A stretch of 24,536 nt of DNA. Source: Verrucomicrobiota bacterium (GTDB lineage: Bacteria; Verrucomicrobiota; Verrucomicrobiia; Opitutales; Opitutaceae). The position numbers and the translations under genes were made by a program. The stretch's first letter is position 1. The number at the start of each line of letters is the position of its first letter. Below the pieces are notes generated by a model. That model searched no databases. It saw only the letters and a program-made list of their open reading frames with translations, and had not been told where the DNA came from. This document shows, piece after piece, positions 9,714 to 17,104 of this stretch. Location of the stretch: assembly GCA_023443455.1 (NCBI GenBank), contig JAEZUE010000075.1, positions 1 to 24,536 on the forward strand, given 5' to 3'.

Positions 9714-11015
9714 ATGTTCCGCTTCCCCCGCCTTCCCCTCCCCCGACTTTCCGGTGCGATTCTGCTGCTCGCCGGCCTCGCCCTGCTCCCGGGCTGCCGC
9801 AAACTCGACAAGCCCTCGCCGGCCAAGGTCCAACGCCAGACCGCCGCCACCAAAGACGCCTTCCTCGGCTACCTCACCCCCGGCGAGATCGGCACCCCGC
9901 TCACCCAGCCGCCCTGGATCGCCCACATCTCCACCTGCGACCTCGACCGCGACGGCCTCGACGACGCCCTCGCCTGCGACGCCAAGGAAAACAAGACCCT
10001 CTGGCTGCGCCAGACCGCACCCGGCACCTTCGAGGAGATCGTGCTCGATGCCGCCGGCAAGGGCCCCGTGCACGTCGAGGCCGCCGACATGGACGCCGAC
10101 GGCGACCTCGACCTGCTCGTCTCGGAGATGGGCTTCGTCTTCCCCAACAACGACAAGATCGGCACGGTCGTCATCCTCGAAAACGACGGCCGGCAACACT
10201 TCAAACGCCGCGAGATCCTCACCAACACCACCCGCGTCACCGACATGCGCGCCGCAGACTTCGACGGCGACGGCCAACTCGACCTCGCGGTCGGCCAGTT
10301 CGGCTACGACCAGGGCGAGGTTCGCTGGATGCGCCGCACCGGCCCGTGGACGTTCGACAGCGAGATCCTCCTCGACCTCTCCGGCGACATCAACGTGTGC
10401 GTGGCCGACTTCAACGGCGACGGCCACCAGGACATCGTCGCCCTCATCTCCCAGCAGTGGGAGGAAATCTATTACTTCGAAAACGACGGCCGCGGCCATT
10501 TCACCCGCAAGCTCATCTGGGGCTCCACCAACGAGGACTACGGCAGCAGCGGCATCAACGTCGGCGACCTCAACGGCGACGGCCGCCCCGACGTGCTCTA
10601 CACCAACGGCGACGGTTTCGGCCCCGCCGTCACCCCCGGCCCGCGTCCCTGGCACGGCGTCCAGTGGCTCGAGAACACCGGCGGCGGCACCTTCAAGTAT
10701 CACCGCATCGGCGACCTCGCCGGCGCCTACAGCCCGGTCGCCGTCGACCTCGACCAGGACGGCGCGATGGATCTCGTCGTCACCACCGCCTACAACGAGT
10801 GGAACCAGAAATCCCTGCCGCCCTCGCTGGTCTGGTACCACAACGAGGGCAACGGGCGCTTCGCCCCGCGCATCCTCGCCCACAGTCCCAAAGATCTGAT
10901 GACGGTGGCCGTCGGCAAGTTCGACGGCTCCGGCCGCCCCACCCTCATCACGGGCGGCTTCCCCGTGAACCCGCCCTACACCCGGATAGCCCGCATCACC
11001 CTCTGGAAACGCTGA
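9714..11015 (+). CDS. FG-GAP/VCBS repeat lipoprotein
   Basis: 433-residue exported protein. It has a signal peptide with a good lipobox LLPGC (Cys28), so it is probably a lipoprotein. The rest is built of FG-GAP/VCBS repeats, each with a calcium-binding DxDxDG loop: DLDRDGLDD, DMDADGDLD, DFDGDGQLD, DFNGDGHQD, DLNGDGRPD and DLDQDGAMD, enough for a seven-bladed beta propeller. Such propellers bind ligands or partner proteins outside the membrane; no enzyme motif is visible. The stop is 4 bases before the ATG of the TPR gene, so the two form an operon and are likely partners. ATG 9714 directly precedes the signal peptide; there is no Shine-Dalgarno. FG-GAP plus TPR combinations are common in Planctomycetota and Verrucomicrobiota, usually without known function. 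Confidence 0.92.
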   Translation: MFRFPRLPLPRLSGAILLLAGLALLPGCRKLDKPSPAKVQRQTAATKDAFLGYLTPGEIGTPLTQPPWIAHISTCDLDRDGLDDALACDAKENKTLWLRQTAPGTFEEIVLDAAGKGPVHVEAADMDADGDLDLLVSEMGFVFPNNDKIGTVVILENDGRQHFKRREILTNTTRVTDMRAADFDGDGQLDLAVGQFGYDQGEVRWMRRTGPWTFDSEILLDLSGDINVCVADFNGDGHQDIVALISQQWEEIYYFENDGRGHFTRKLIWGSTNEDYGSSGINVGDLNGDGRPDVLYTNGDGFGPAVTPGPRPWHGVQWLENTGGGTFKYHRIGDLAGAYSPVAVDLDQDGAMDLVVTTAYNEWNQKSLPPSLVWYHNEGNGRFAPRILAHSPKDLMTVAVGKFDGSGRPTLITGGFPVNPPYTRIARITLWKR

Positions 11016-11019
11016 CCCG

Positions 11020-12456
11020 ATGAAACGACCGCTCGCCCTCGGACTCGCCGCCGCCCTGCTCCTGGCCGCCGGAGGTGGCGCGGCACTGCATTGGCGCAAC
11101 CAGCAGCAACGGGCCGAAGTGCTGGTCGCGTCGGCGCCCCTTGCACCGGACCTCTCCGCGTGGGCGCCCGAGCTGGGCCGCCGGATCGCCGCCTGCGAAC
11201 AACGCGTGCACGCCGGCCCCGACCCGCTGCCCGCCCTGGGCGAGCTGAGCCGTCTGTATCACGCCAACGGATTCCACGCCGAGGCCCGCCAATGCTACGA
11301 GGGGCTCGAGCAGCTCCAGCCCGACGAGCCCCGCTGGTTCCACCGCCACGCGCTCATCCTCGCCGGCTTCGGCGAGATCGACGAGGCGCTCCGACTCTGG
11401 CAACACGTCGCCGAGATCGCCCCCGACTACCGCCCCGCCCGCCTGCGCCTCGCCGACCTGCACATCAAGGCCGACGACTTCGCCGCCGCCCGCGCCGAAT
11501 ACGAAAAGGTCCTCGCCCGGTTCCCCGCCGAGCCCTACGCCATCCTCGGCCTCGCCCGTTGCGAGATCCAGGCCGAACGCTGGTCCGCCGCACGCCCCCT
11601 CCTCGAGAAGCTCGTGGCCCAGACCGACTTCATGCTCGGCTACGACCTGATCGTCACGATGTACGAGCGGCTCGGGCTCACCGACGAGGCCGCGCGCATC
11701 CGCGGCATGTACCGCGCCTCCGGCGGTTACCGCGACGCCCCCGATCCCTGGCTGCTCGAGCTCGACGACGACTGCTACAACTCCTACCAGCTCTCGCTCG
11801 CCTCCGGCGCCGCCGAGCGCAACCAGGACATCCCGCTCGCCCGCAGACGCATCGAGCAGGCCATCGCGATCAGCCCGGACGAGGGCACACTCCATTTTCA
11901 ATACGGCGCGCTCCTGCTCCGCCAGAAGCAGTACTCCGCCGCCCGCGAGCAGTTCGAGACGGCCACCCGGATCTCGCCGACCTTCAGCGACGGCTGGGCC
12001 TTCCTCAGCTCCGTCCTCGAAACCGTCGGCGACCGCGACGGCGCCTTGCGCGTGCTCGCCCAGGGGCTGAAGCACTGCCCCAACTCGCCCGGCCTCCATC
12101 TCCAGAACGCCCGCAACCTCATGCGCGAACACAAGGTGGAGGAGGCGATCGAACAATACCGCATCGCCATCCGCCTGCGGCCCAACGAGGCCGACGCGTA
12201 CCTCGGCCTCGCCACCACCCTCATCACCCTGGGCCGCAAGGAAGAGGGCCTGGAGCAAGTCGACCAGGCCCTCGTCGCCGAGCCGGAGCATCCGATCGCC
12301 CTCAGTATCCGTGCCTTCGATGCCATCCTCGACGGCAACGAGCTGATGGCCCGCCGGTGGATGCAGCGGGTCGTCGACCAGCCCCGCTCCACCGACTCCG
12401 ACAAGCAGCGCCTCGCCTCCGCCTACCGCCAGCAGTTCGGCCACGACTTCCGGTAG
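11020..12456 (+). CDS. Membrane-anchored TPR protein
   Basis: 478 residues. An N-terminal hydrophobic helix (LALGLAAALLLAAGGGAAL, about 5-23) anchors it in the inner membrane, with the rest facing the periplasm. Tetratricopeptide repeats cover most of the chain in two blocks, about 75-200 (YHANGFHAEARQCYEGLEQL, ADDFAAARAEYEKVLARFP) and 275-455 (RQKQYSAAREQFETATRISP, EHKVEEAIEQYRIAIRLRP, LGRKEEGLEQVDQALVAEPE), separated by a linker containing WLLELDDDCYNSYQLS. TPR superhelices are protein-binding scaffolds; given the operon, the FG-GAP lipoprotein is the obvious candidate partner (inference). Translation probably couples to the gene 4 bases upstream, as there is no Shine-Dalgarno. It is followed within 11 bases by an 88-base two-hairpin element. 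Confidence 0.92.
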   Translation: MKRPLALGLAAALLLAAGGGAALHWRNQQQRAEVLVASAPLAPDLSAWAPELGRRIAACEQRVHAGPDPLPALGELSRLYHANGFHAEARQCYEGLEQLQPDEPRWFHRHALILAGFGEIDEALRLWQHVAEIAPDYRPARLRLADLHIKADDFAAARAEYEKVLARFPAEPYAILGLARCEIQAERWSAARPLLEKLVAQTDFMLGYDLIVTMYERLGLTDEAARIRGMYRASGGYRDAPDPWLLELDDDCYNSYQLSLASGAAERNQDIPLARRRIEQAIAISPDEGTLHFQYGALLLRQKQYSAAREQFETATRISPTFSDGWAFLSSVLETVGDRDGALRVLAQGLKHCPNSPGLHLQNARNLMREHKVEEAIEQYRIAIRLRPNEADAYLGLATTLITLGRKEEGLEQVDQALVAEPEHPIALSIRAFDAILDGNELMARRWMQRVVDQPRSTDSDKQRLASAYRQQFGHDFR

Positions 12457-12466
12457 GCCTCCCGCA

Positions 12467-12554
12467 GCAGGACCGGTCTCCGACCGGTCCATCCGGATTC
12501 GAGTCCGAGATGGCGGCGCGAGTCCAACAGGTCCGGTCACAGACATGGACCTAC
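12467..12554 (+). repeat. 88-base two-hairpin element, copy 1
   Basis: Starts 11 bases after the TPR gene stop, in its sense orientation. Hairpin A is GGACCGGTC/GACCGGTCC with triloop TCC (12470-12490), preceded by GCAG. Hairpin B is GTCCGGTCACAGACATGGAC (12531-12550), closed by CTAC, the reverse complement of GTAG. The linker TTCGAGTCCGAGATGG shows similarity to the linkers of the copies at 17016 and 24335. The inverted end tetranucleotides and hairpin pair resemble a BIME built from REP sequences. Confidence 0.85.
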
Positions 12555-12639
12555 GAACCGGTGCGCCTCCGACAACACCGTCCGGGCATCGGGAACCAAA
12601 ACCGGAACGCTGGCGCGTTCCGCTGCGGGACCTCCAGCC

Positions 12640-13068
12640 TCAGCGCCCCGTGCTGCCGAAACCGCCCGCGCCGCGCGCGGTGTCGTCGAGCACCTCGACC
12701 TCCTGGATCGGGCAAAGGACAACCGGATACACCCCCATCTGCGCGATGCGTTCGCCCTTCCGGAAGCCGAACTTCTCCTTGCCCAGATTCATCAGGATCA
12801 CGCCCACCTCGCCGCGATAGTCGGCATCGACCGTGCCGGGCGAGTTGAGGACCATGATCCCGTGCTTGAGCGCGAGACCGCTGCGGCTGCGCACCTGCAC
12901 CTCGTATCCGGGCGGTACGGCCACAGCGAGACCGGTCTTCACCAACAGCCGTTCGCCGGGGGCGATCGAGCCGTCCATGTCGGCGTACATGTCGAAACAG
13001 CTGGCGTGCTCGGTGGTGCGCACAGGGAGCTTGGCGGTGGCGGTGAGGCGTTTGATGCGGAGTTGCAC
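12640..13068 (-). CDS. dut: Deoxyuridine 5'-triphosphate nucleotidohydrolase
   Basis: 142-residue trimeric-type dUTPase, which hydrolyses dUTP to dUMP and pyrophosphate, keeping uracil out of DNA and feeding thymidylate synthesis. All five motifs are present: motif 1 DMYADM (26-31), motif 2 RSRSGLALKHG (60-70), motif 3 with the catalytic Asp in GTVDADYRGEV (78-88), motif 4 FRKGERIAQM (102-111) and the glycine-rich, phosphate-closing motif 5 GAGGFGSTGR at the very end. Length is typical. GTG at 13066-13068 is chosen since the protein VQLRIKRL starts exactly where family members do and no nearer ATG exists; no strong Shine-Dalgarno. Single gene, convergent with the TPR gene, with the palindrome-rich gap upstream. 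Confidence 0.96.
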   Translation of the reverse strand: MQLRIKRLTATAKLPVRTTEHASCFDMYADMDGSIAPGERLLVKTGLAVAVPPGYEVQVRSRSGLALKHGIMVLNSPGTVDADYRGEVGVILMNLGKEKFGFRKGERIAQMGVYPVVLCPIQEVEVLDDTARGAGGFGSTGR

Positions 13069-13237
13069 GGCGTGTGTGGGTTGAGTTTGCCGCAATGTGG
13101 GCAGACGCCCCCGCCGCCGGCAATGCCGGTTTGCTGAGGGAAACCGCCCGACTTCGGCAACTACATCGCCGACAGACAGCCGCCGTTCAACCCCAGCCCG
13201 CCACCACTGCGCGTCCGCCGGCGATCCCGGGGCCAAC

Positions 13238-13276
13238 ACGAGGAGAATGTAACGTATTATGCTACATTCTCCTCGT
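13238..13276. repeat. Palindrome 1 of the 13.2-13.5 kb array
   Basis: Perfect 14-base arms, ACGAGGAGAATGTA and its complement, around an 11-base centre ACGTATTATGC. The core ACGTATTA and the flanking GGAG are shared with the next two palindromes, but the arm sequence differs, so palindromy has been kept while sequence changed. Confidence 0.85.
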
Positions 13277-13373
13277 AGGCGGAGCGCGTTATGCCGGGAG
13301 GAGTAGACCGTCGCTTGCTCAGGCGATTCGCCCCTCCGGCCCTGCACCGCCGGCCCTGCGCCGCCGTCCCGGA

Positions 13374-13398
13374 GGTTGTCACGTAATACGTGATAATC
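13374..13398. repeat. Palindrome 2 of the 13.2-13.5 kb array
   Basis: Left arm GGTTGTCACGTA, centre A, right arm TACGTGATAATC, with two mismatches in 12 pairs. It is preceded by CGGA. Relative to palindrome 3 it is in the opposite orientation (central base A here, T there). Centre-to-centre distance is 129 bases from palindrome 1 and 137 from palindrome 3. Confidence 0.85.
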
Positions 13399-13510
13399 GT
13401 TTCCCCGACGAAACTAGGAATAGCATCCCGATTGCGCGCGGCCCTGCGCATCCGCAAGCCAGTCCCGGCTCCTGCGATTCGCGTTCCGCAGCGCCAGGAC
13501 GGCCACTCAC

Positions 13511-13535
13511 GGTTGTCACGTATTACGTGACAACC
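13511..13535. repeat. Palindrome 3 of the 13.2-13.5 kb array
   Basis: Perfect palindrome: GGTTGTCACGTA, centre T, TACGTGACAACC, followed by TCCG, the complement of the CGGA that flanks palindrome 2. It lies about 80 bases upstream of the DUF3160 start, close enough to act as an operator or to form a leader hairpin for that gene. Confidence 0.87.
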
Positions 13536-13617
13536 TCCGTGGGCGGATCACGCTTCGAGGCGCGACATGGCCGGCGCGCGCTTGCCAGCAACGGCCGGCG
13601 GCGCCGAGCATCCGGAT

Positions 13618-15711
13618 ATGCCCCTCCGCCGGTTGTCCCGCTCCGCCCTCTGCGCCGCAGTGTTCGCAGCCATCCCCGCGTTCGCGGCAGACGCCCCCAC
13701 GCCACCGCCGGACTGGCGCGCACAAGCCACCGCACACAGGCTCACACCCACCCAGATCGAGCGGCTCGAGCGCGACGGCTTCGTCGTCACGCCGCAGTCG
13801 CTCCCGCGCGGCTTCGAGGCGCTCAAGGGCGGGCGTGAGCCGGCGTTCCTCTCCTCCGACATCGCGCTCGAAGTCTTCCACGCCCTGCTTGCCGATTCGA
13901 TGGAGGCGCTGGCCGTCGCCCGCCGCGAGCCGCTCGCCGCCTATCTCGGCACGCTCTGGAAACACACGAACGCCGTCGCCGCGTCCATCGCCACCGATCC
14001 CGTCGGCCAGCGCACGCTCCGCCACGTCCGGCTCACGCTCGGCCCGGCGCTCGTGCTGCTCGGCCAGCCGCTCGACGGCGCCTCCGCCGAGGAACGCACC
14101 GCCATCGACACCGGGGTGCAGCGCATCCGCGCCGGACAAACCACCGAGCCACCGGCCTGGCTCGCCCCGGCTAGCGAGGACCCGTCGCTGGCCGCGCAGG
14201 AGCGGATCGACTACGCCGGGATGAGCCCGGTCGGCTTCTACACGCGCACGCCGGAACTCGCCGACCTCTTCCGCGCCACGCGCTGGCTCCAGTCCGTCCC
14301 CTTCCGCGCCCGGATCGACCACGAGGCTGTCGCCGCCGTCCTGCTCCGTGACCAGACAGACACGGCCCCGCTGCCACCCGCGCTCACCGTCTGGTTCGAA
14401 CTGCTGGCGCCCTATCGCTCGCCAGCGGTGAGCGACATCTTTGAAGGCAAGGATTTCGAGAATACGGCGGCGCCCGACCGGCCCGCCGCCGCGCGCAAGA
14501 TCCTCGAAGGCCGCGCCGCCTTCGAGATCGACCCCGCCCGGCGCCACCGCACCGGCAAGAATGCCGAACCGGACCGCCTCGTACTCCACGTTCTCCCCGC
14601 CGGGCTCGCCACCGATCAAGATGCGCTCAACGAAGCCGTCGCCGCCACCCAGCGCAGCGATGCGCTACCGACCGGCCTCATCCTCGCCGACTGGCTCGGC
14701 TTCGCCCCGGCCGCTCCCCTTGCCCACGCCGCCGGTTGGATCACGCCGAAGCGTCCATGGGTTCCCGAACCGTCCGCGCTCTCGCGGGATGAAGAGTTCG
14801 AGCGGAACTTCAACTACGAGATGTCCCTGCGCGGCGAGGTCCTCAACGCCCGCACCGTCTCCATCGCCGCGGCGCTCCAGCCGACGCCGCACGACCATCT
14901 TCTCGCGCTCTGGCGCTCGCTCGCGCAACCGCCCGCGCCGTGGGCGCCGGAATTCATGCACCGGAGTGCGTGGCAGTGGAAGTCGACCAACACCGCCCTC
15001 GCCAGCTGGGCGCTCACCCGCCACGCCTTCGCACTCGAACTACCGGATTGCTTCGCGATGGTCGAAGGCATCGACGATCCGCCGCCGCTGATCCTCGAGC
15101 CTGCGCCGGAATTTTGGTCGGCCATTCGCACCGTGGTTGAAGTCTTCGAACAGCGTTTCCGGCAAGCGGAACTCCTCAGGTCATACAGCGGGGTCGAGTT
15201 GGATGCCGCCTGTACGGCATGGAACTCCGGCGACACCGCCGCGCTCGGCCGCCTTTACCTCATCGACCGCTGGTCCGCCCTGCTGAAGGTCGCCCGCAGC
15301 ACCGAGCGGCTGTGCCTGCGCCAAGGCGCGCACCTGCCCGCCGATACCGAGGACAAGCACCTCGTCTCCTTCCTCTACGACAGCCTCTTCTTCGCCACCA
15401 CCGGCCAAGGCGGCGGATTCATGGGCGCCAGCGGCCAGATCCCGCCCGATCTCGCGCCACAGGTTGTCCCAGTCTGGAGCAACCCGACCACCCGCGCCAC
15501 GTTGCATGCCGCCGTCGGCCGGCCGCGCTGGATGTGGGTGCTCTACCCATGGGAAGGCCGCCCGGTGCTCTGCCGCAGCGCGGTGCTCACCTACCACGAG
15601 TTCGTCGAACCCGACGGCAAGCGCGTAACCGACGAGGAATGGAAGGCTCGACTCGACTCAGGGCCGCCGCCCCGCGCGCCAGAATGGTTGGCTCCCCTTT
15701 TCGGAGAATAG
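13618..15711 (+). CDS. Secreted DUF3160 family protein
   Basis: 697 residues. A signal peptide is clear: MPLRRLSRSALCAAVFAAI then PAFAA, cut near residue 24. The mature part matches DUF3160 in its pattern: a helical first half (FLSSDIALEVFHALLADSMEA, residues about 78-98), PELADLFRATRWLQSVPFRA, and the family signature SAWQWKSTNTALASWALTRH near 456-475, followed by a conserved C-terminal part with TGQGGGFMG and a closing LYPWEGRPVL...YHEFVEPDGKRVTDEEWKARL. The family has no established activity. ATG 13618 is used rather than 13567 because it sits directly before the signal peptide. Transcribed alone, with palindromes upstream and a hairpin downstream. Confidence 0.9.
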   Translation: MPLRRLSRSALCAAVFAAIPAFAADAPTPPPDWRAQATAHRLTPTQIERLERDGFVVTPQSLPRGFEALKGGREPAFLSSDIALEVFHALLADSMEALAVARREPLAAYLGTLWKHTNAVAASIATDPVGQRTLRHVRLTLGPALVLLGQPLDGASAEERTAIDTGVQRIRAGQTTEPPAWLAPASEDPSLAAQERIDYAGMSPVGFYTRTPELADLFRATRWLQSVPFRARIDHEAVAAVLLRDQTDTAPLPPALTVWFELLAPYRSPAVSDIFEGKDFENTAAPDRPAAARKILEGRAAFEIDPARRHRTGKNAEPDRLVLHVLPAGLATDQDALNEAVAATQRSDALPTGLILADWLGFAPAAPLAHAAGWITPKRPWVPEPSALSRDEEFERNFNYEMSLRGEVLNARTVSIAAALQPTPHDHLLALWRSLAQPPAPWAPEFMHRSAWQWKSTNTALASWALTRHAFALELPDCFAMVEGIDDPPPLILEPAPEFWSAIRTVVEVFEQRFRQAELLRSYSGVELDAACTAWNSGDTAALGRLYLIDRWSALLKVARSTERLCLRQGAHLPADTEDKHLVSFLYDSLFFATTGQGGGFMGASGQIPPDLAPQVVPVWSNPTTRATLHAAVGRPRWMWVLYPWEGRPVLCRSAVLTYHEFVEPDGKRVTDEEWKARLDSGPPPRAPEWLAPLFGE

Positions 15712-15739
15712 ACCTGTCGAAAGCAACACACCGCAGAGC

Positions 15740-15764
15740 CTGAATCGCTTCGCGATTCAGCTAC
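15740..15764 (-). repeat. REP-like hairpin led by GTAG
   Basis: Perfect 9-base stem CTGAATCGC/GCGATTCAG with a 3-base loop, preceded by GTAG when read on the minus strand. It lies 29 bases after the DUF3160 stop. In the plus sense it can also act as a 3'-end hairpin of that mRNA, but there is no U-tract. Confidence 0.6.
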
Positions 15765-15780
15765 GACATACCCGGCGACG

Positions 15781-15815
15781 AAAAAGGCGCGCCGGAGTAC
15801 GGCGCGCCTTTAAAA
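15781..15815 (-). terminator. Intrinsic terminator of the aldolase-like gene
   Basis: On the minus strand, stem GGCGCGCC/GGCGCGCC with a 7-base loop is followed by TTTTT, and preceded by AAA that extends the stem. It begins about 18 bases after the aldolase-like gene stop. On the plus strand the hairpin is followed by TTTAAAAA, so it may also stop transcription from the DUF3160 gene. Confidence 0.88.
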
Positions 15816-15832
15816 ACGGGAAGCGGGAACGC

Positions 15833-16831
15833 TCAGGGCTCGGAGACGGCCTGGTCGTAGAACTTCACCACGTCGCGGTACTCGTCGCCTTCCATGAAGG
15901 CCATCGCCGCGCGCGGGTGCTGGTTGAGGTAACCGGTGAGCATGTACGGGATCGCAAAGCCCCAGCGCAGCTCCTCGCGCATCGGTTCGACCTGCTTCTG
16001 CAGCACGTCGAGGATCGGGCGCATCTTGAACTTCGGATTGTGCAGGAAGCTCAACGCGAGCTCCATCGGGCAATTGCCCGCGCCGCGGCCGAGGCCGCCG
16101 ATGCTCGCGTCGACGTAGTTCGTGCCGAGCACGATCGCCTCGATGGTGTTGGCGAAGGCGAGCTGCAGGTTGTTGTGGGTATGGATGCCGATCTCCTTGC
16201 CGGCCGGCCTGGTGTATTTGGAGAAGCGGTTGTACAGGTCGCGAATCTGCTCGCTGTAGAAAGTGCCGAAGCTGTCGACGATGTAGAACGCCTGGGCGGG
16301 CGACTGCACCATGACCTCGAGCGCGCTCTCGAGCTCGCTCTCCGGCACGGTGGAGACGGCCATGAGGTTCAGGCAGGTCTCGTAGCCCTTCTGGTGGGCG
16401 TCGTTGACGATCTCGAGCGCCGCCGGGATCTGGTGGATGTAGGTGGCGACACGGTACATGTCGACCATGCTCTGCTCGCGCGGGAGGATGTCGTTCTTGT
16501 AGTCCGTGCGCTCGGCGTCGGCCATGATCGAGATCTTGGTCGCACCCTTCTTGTCGCCGACCACGCGGCGGATGTCGTCCTCCGAGCAGCATTTCCACGC
16601 GCCGTACTTCTCGCGGGGGTACATGCTCGCCATGCCCTTGTAGCCGAGCTCGCAATAGTCGATGCCGGCGGCCACGTCGGCCTGATAGATGGCCTGCACG
16701 AACTCGAGCGGGAAGTTGTGGTCGTTCATCAATCCGCCGTCGCGCACGGTGCAGTCGAGCACCTTGATTTCGGGGCGGAAGGAGACCCAGCCTTTGGAAC
16801 CGGTGGGATTGGTATCGGAGTTCTTCGACAT
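15833..16831 (-). CDS. DRE-TIM aldolase-like enzyme (HMGL-like domain)
   Basis: 332 residues of the DRE-TIM metallolyase superfamily, related to 4-hydroxy-2-oxovalerate aldolase and HMG-CoA lyase. Visible: the metal and substrate strand VLDCTVRDGG (24-33), the metal-binding HTHNN (217-221) in GIHTHNNLQLAFANTIEA, and the glycine loop GLGRGAGN (247-254). The superfamily cleaves or forms C-C bonds next to a keto acid using a divalent metal. The true substrate is unknown: the aldehyde dehydrogenase and hydratase partners of the catechol meta-cleavage pathway are not nearby, so a catabolic aldolase is unlikely. The gene stands alone, with its own terminator. ATG 16829-16831 starts MSKNSDTNPTGSKGW, a short flexible lead before the barrel; no Shine-Dalgarno. 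Confidence 0.87.
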   Translation of the reverse strand: MSKNSDTNPTGSKGWVSFRPEIKVLDCTVRDGGLMNDHNFPLEFVQAIYQADVAAGIDYCELGYKGMASMYPREKYGAWKCCSEDDIRRVVGDKKGATKISIMADAERTDYKNDILPREQSMVDMYRVATYIHQIPAALEIVNDAHQKGYETCLNLMAVSTVPESELESALEVMVQSPAQAFYIVDSFGTFYSEQIRDLYNRFSKYTRPAGKEIGIHTHNNLQLAFANTIEAIVLGTNYVDASIGGLGRGAGNCPMELALSFLHNPKFKMRPILDVLQKQVEPMREELRWGFAIPYMLTGYLNQHPRAAMAFMEGDEYRDVVKFYDQAVSEP

Positions 16832-16924
16832 GGAGTGGCAGTCGGTTGCGGGAGGGGGTGGAAAAACTCAAGTCGTGGCCGGATCCCCCGGCGCAGGCAA
16901 GCCCCGAGACCGGCCCGGCGTTGT

Positions 16925-16960
16925 GACAAGTAGAGTGTCCGGCCGGACATCCTACTTGTC
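16925..16960. repeat. 36-base palindrome with GTAG/CTAC
   Basis: Near-perfect inverted repeat without a loop: GACAAGTAGAGTGTCCGG against CCGGACATCCTACTTGTC, 16 of 18 positions paired. GTAG (16930-16933) and its complement CTAC (16952-16955) lie symmetrically inside. It lies in the 269-base gap upstream of the aldolase-like gene, next to the 88-base element at 17016. Confidence 0.75.
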
Positions 16961-17015
16961 CACGGACCGACCGGGGCGCTCGGCGCACGGGAGAGGGGGA
17001 TGGCAGAGCGAAGAA

Positions 17016-17104
17016 GTGGGTCCACGTCTCCGACTGGACCCGACCGGGCTCGGGCAGAACCCTGCGGCCCGGAACCGGAGGAACCGGTCCCAGACCGGTC
17101 CTAC
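17016..17104 (-). repeat. 88-base two-hairpin element, copy 2
   Basis: In the sense orientation of the epimerase-like gene, whose TAG stop is the last three bases of the element's GTAG. Hairpin A is GGACCGGTC/GACCGGTTC with triloop TGG, where the C-to-T change leaves a G-U pair in RNA. Hairpin B is GTCCAGTCGGAGACGTGGAC followed by CCAC. Linker similar to copies 1 and 4. Confidence 0.85.

Larger units (their letters stand above)
13069..13617. other. Gene-free stretch carrying three related palindromes
   Basis: 549 bases between divergent dut and the DUF3160 gene with no credible coding frame. It must contain the promoters of both genes, but none is convincing. Its main content is three A+T-rich palindromes (listed separately) centred near 13257, 13386 and 13523, separated by GC-rich spacers that do not resemble each other. 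An in-frame ATG at 13567 could extend the DUF3160 protein, but it precedes the signal peptide and is not preferred. Confidence 0.7.

Noticed and set aside
9542..9717. N-terminal extension of the scramblase-like protein
   Set aside because: Gly/Pro-rich, unlike the family, and it would overlap the start of the divergent FG-GAP gene.
13238..13535. CRISPR array or integron attC sites
   Set aside because: Only three palindromes with spacers above 100 bases and differing arms; no cas genes, integrase or GTTRRRY/RYYYAAC core sites.
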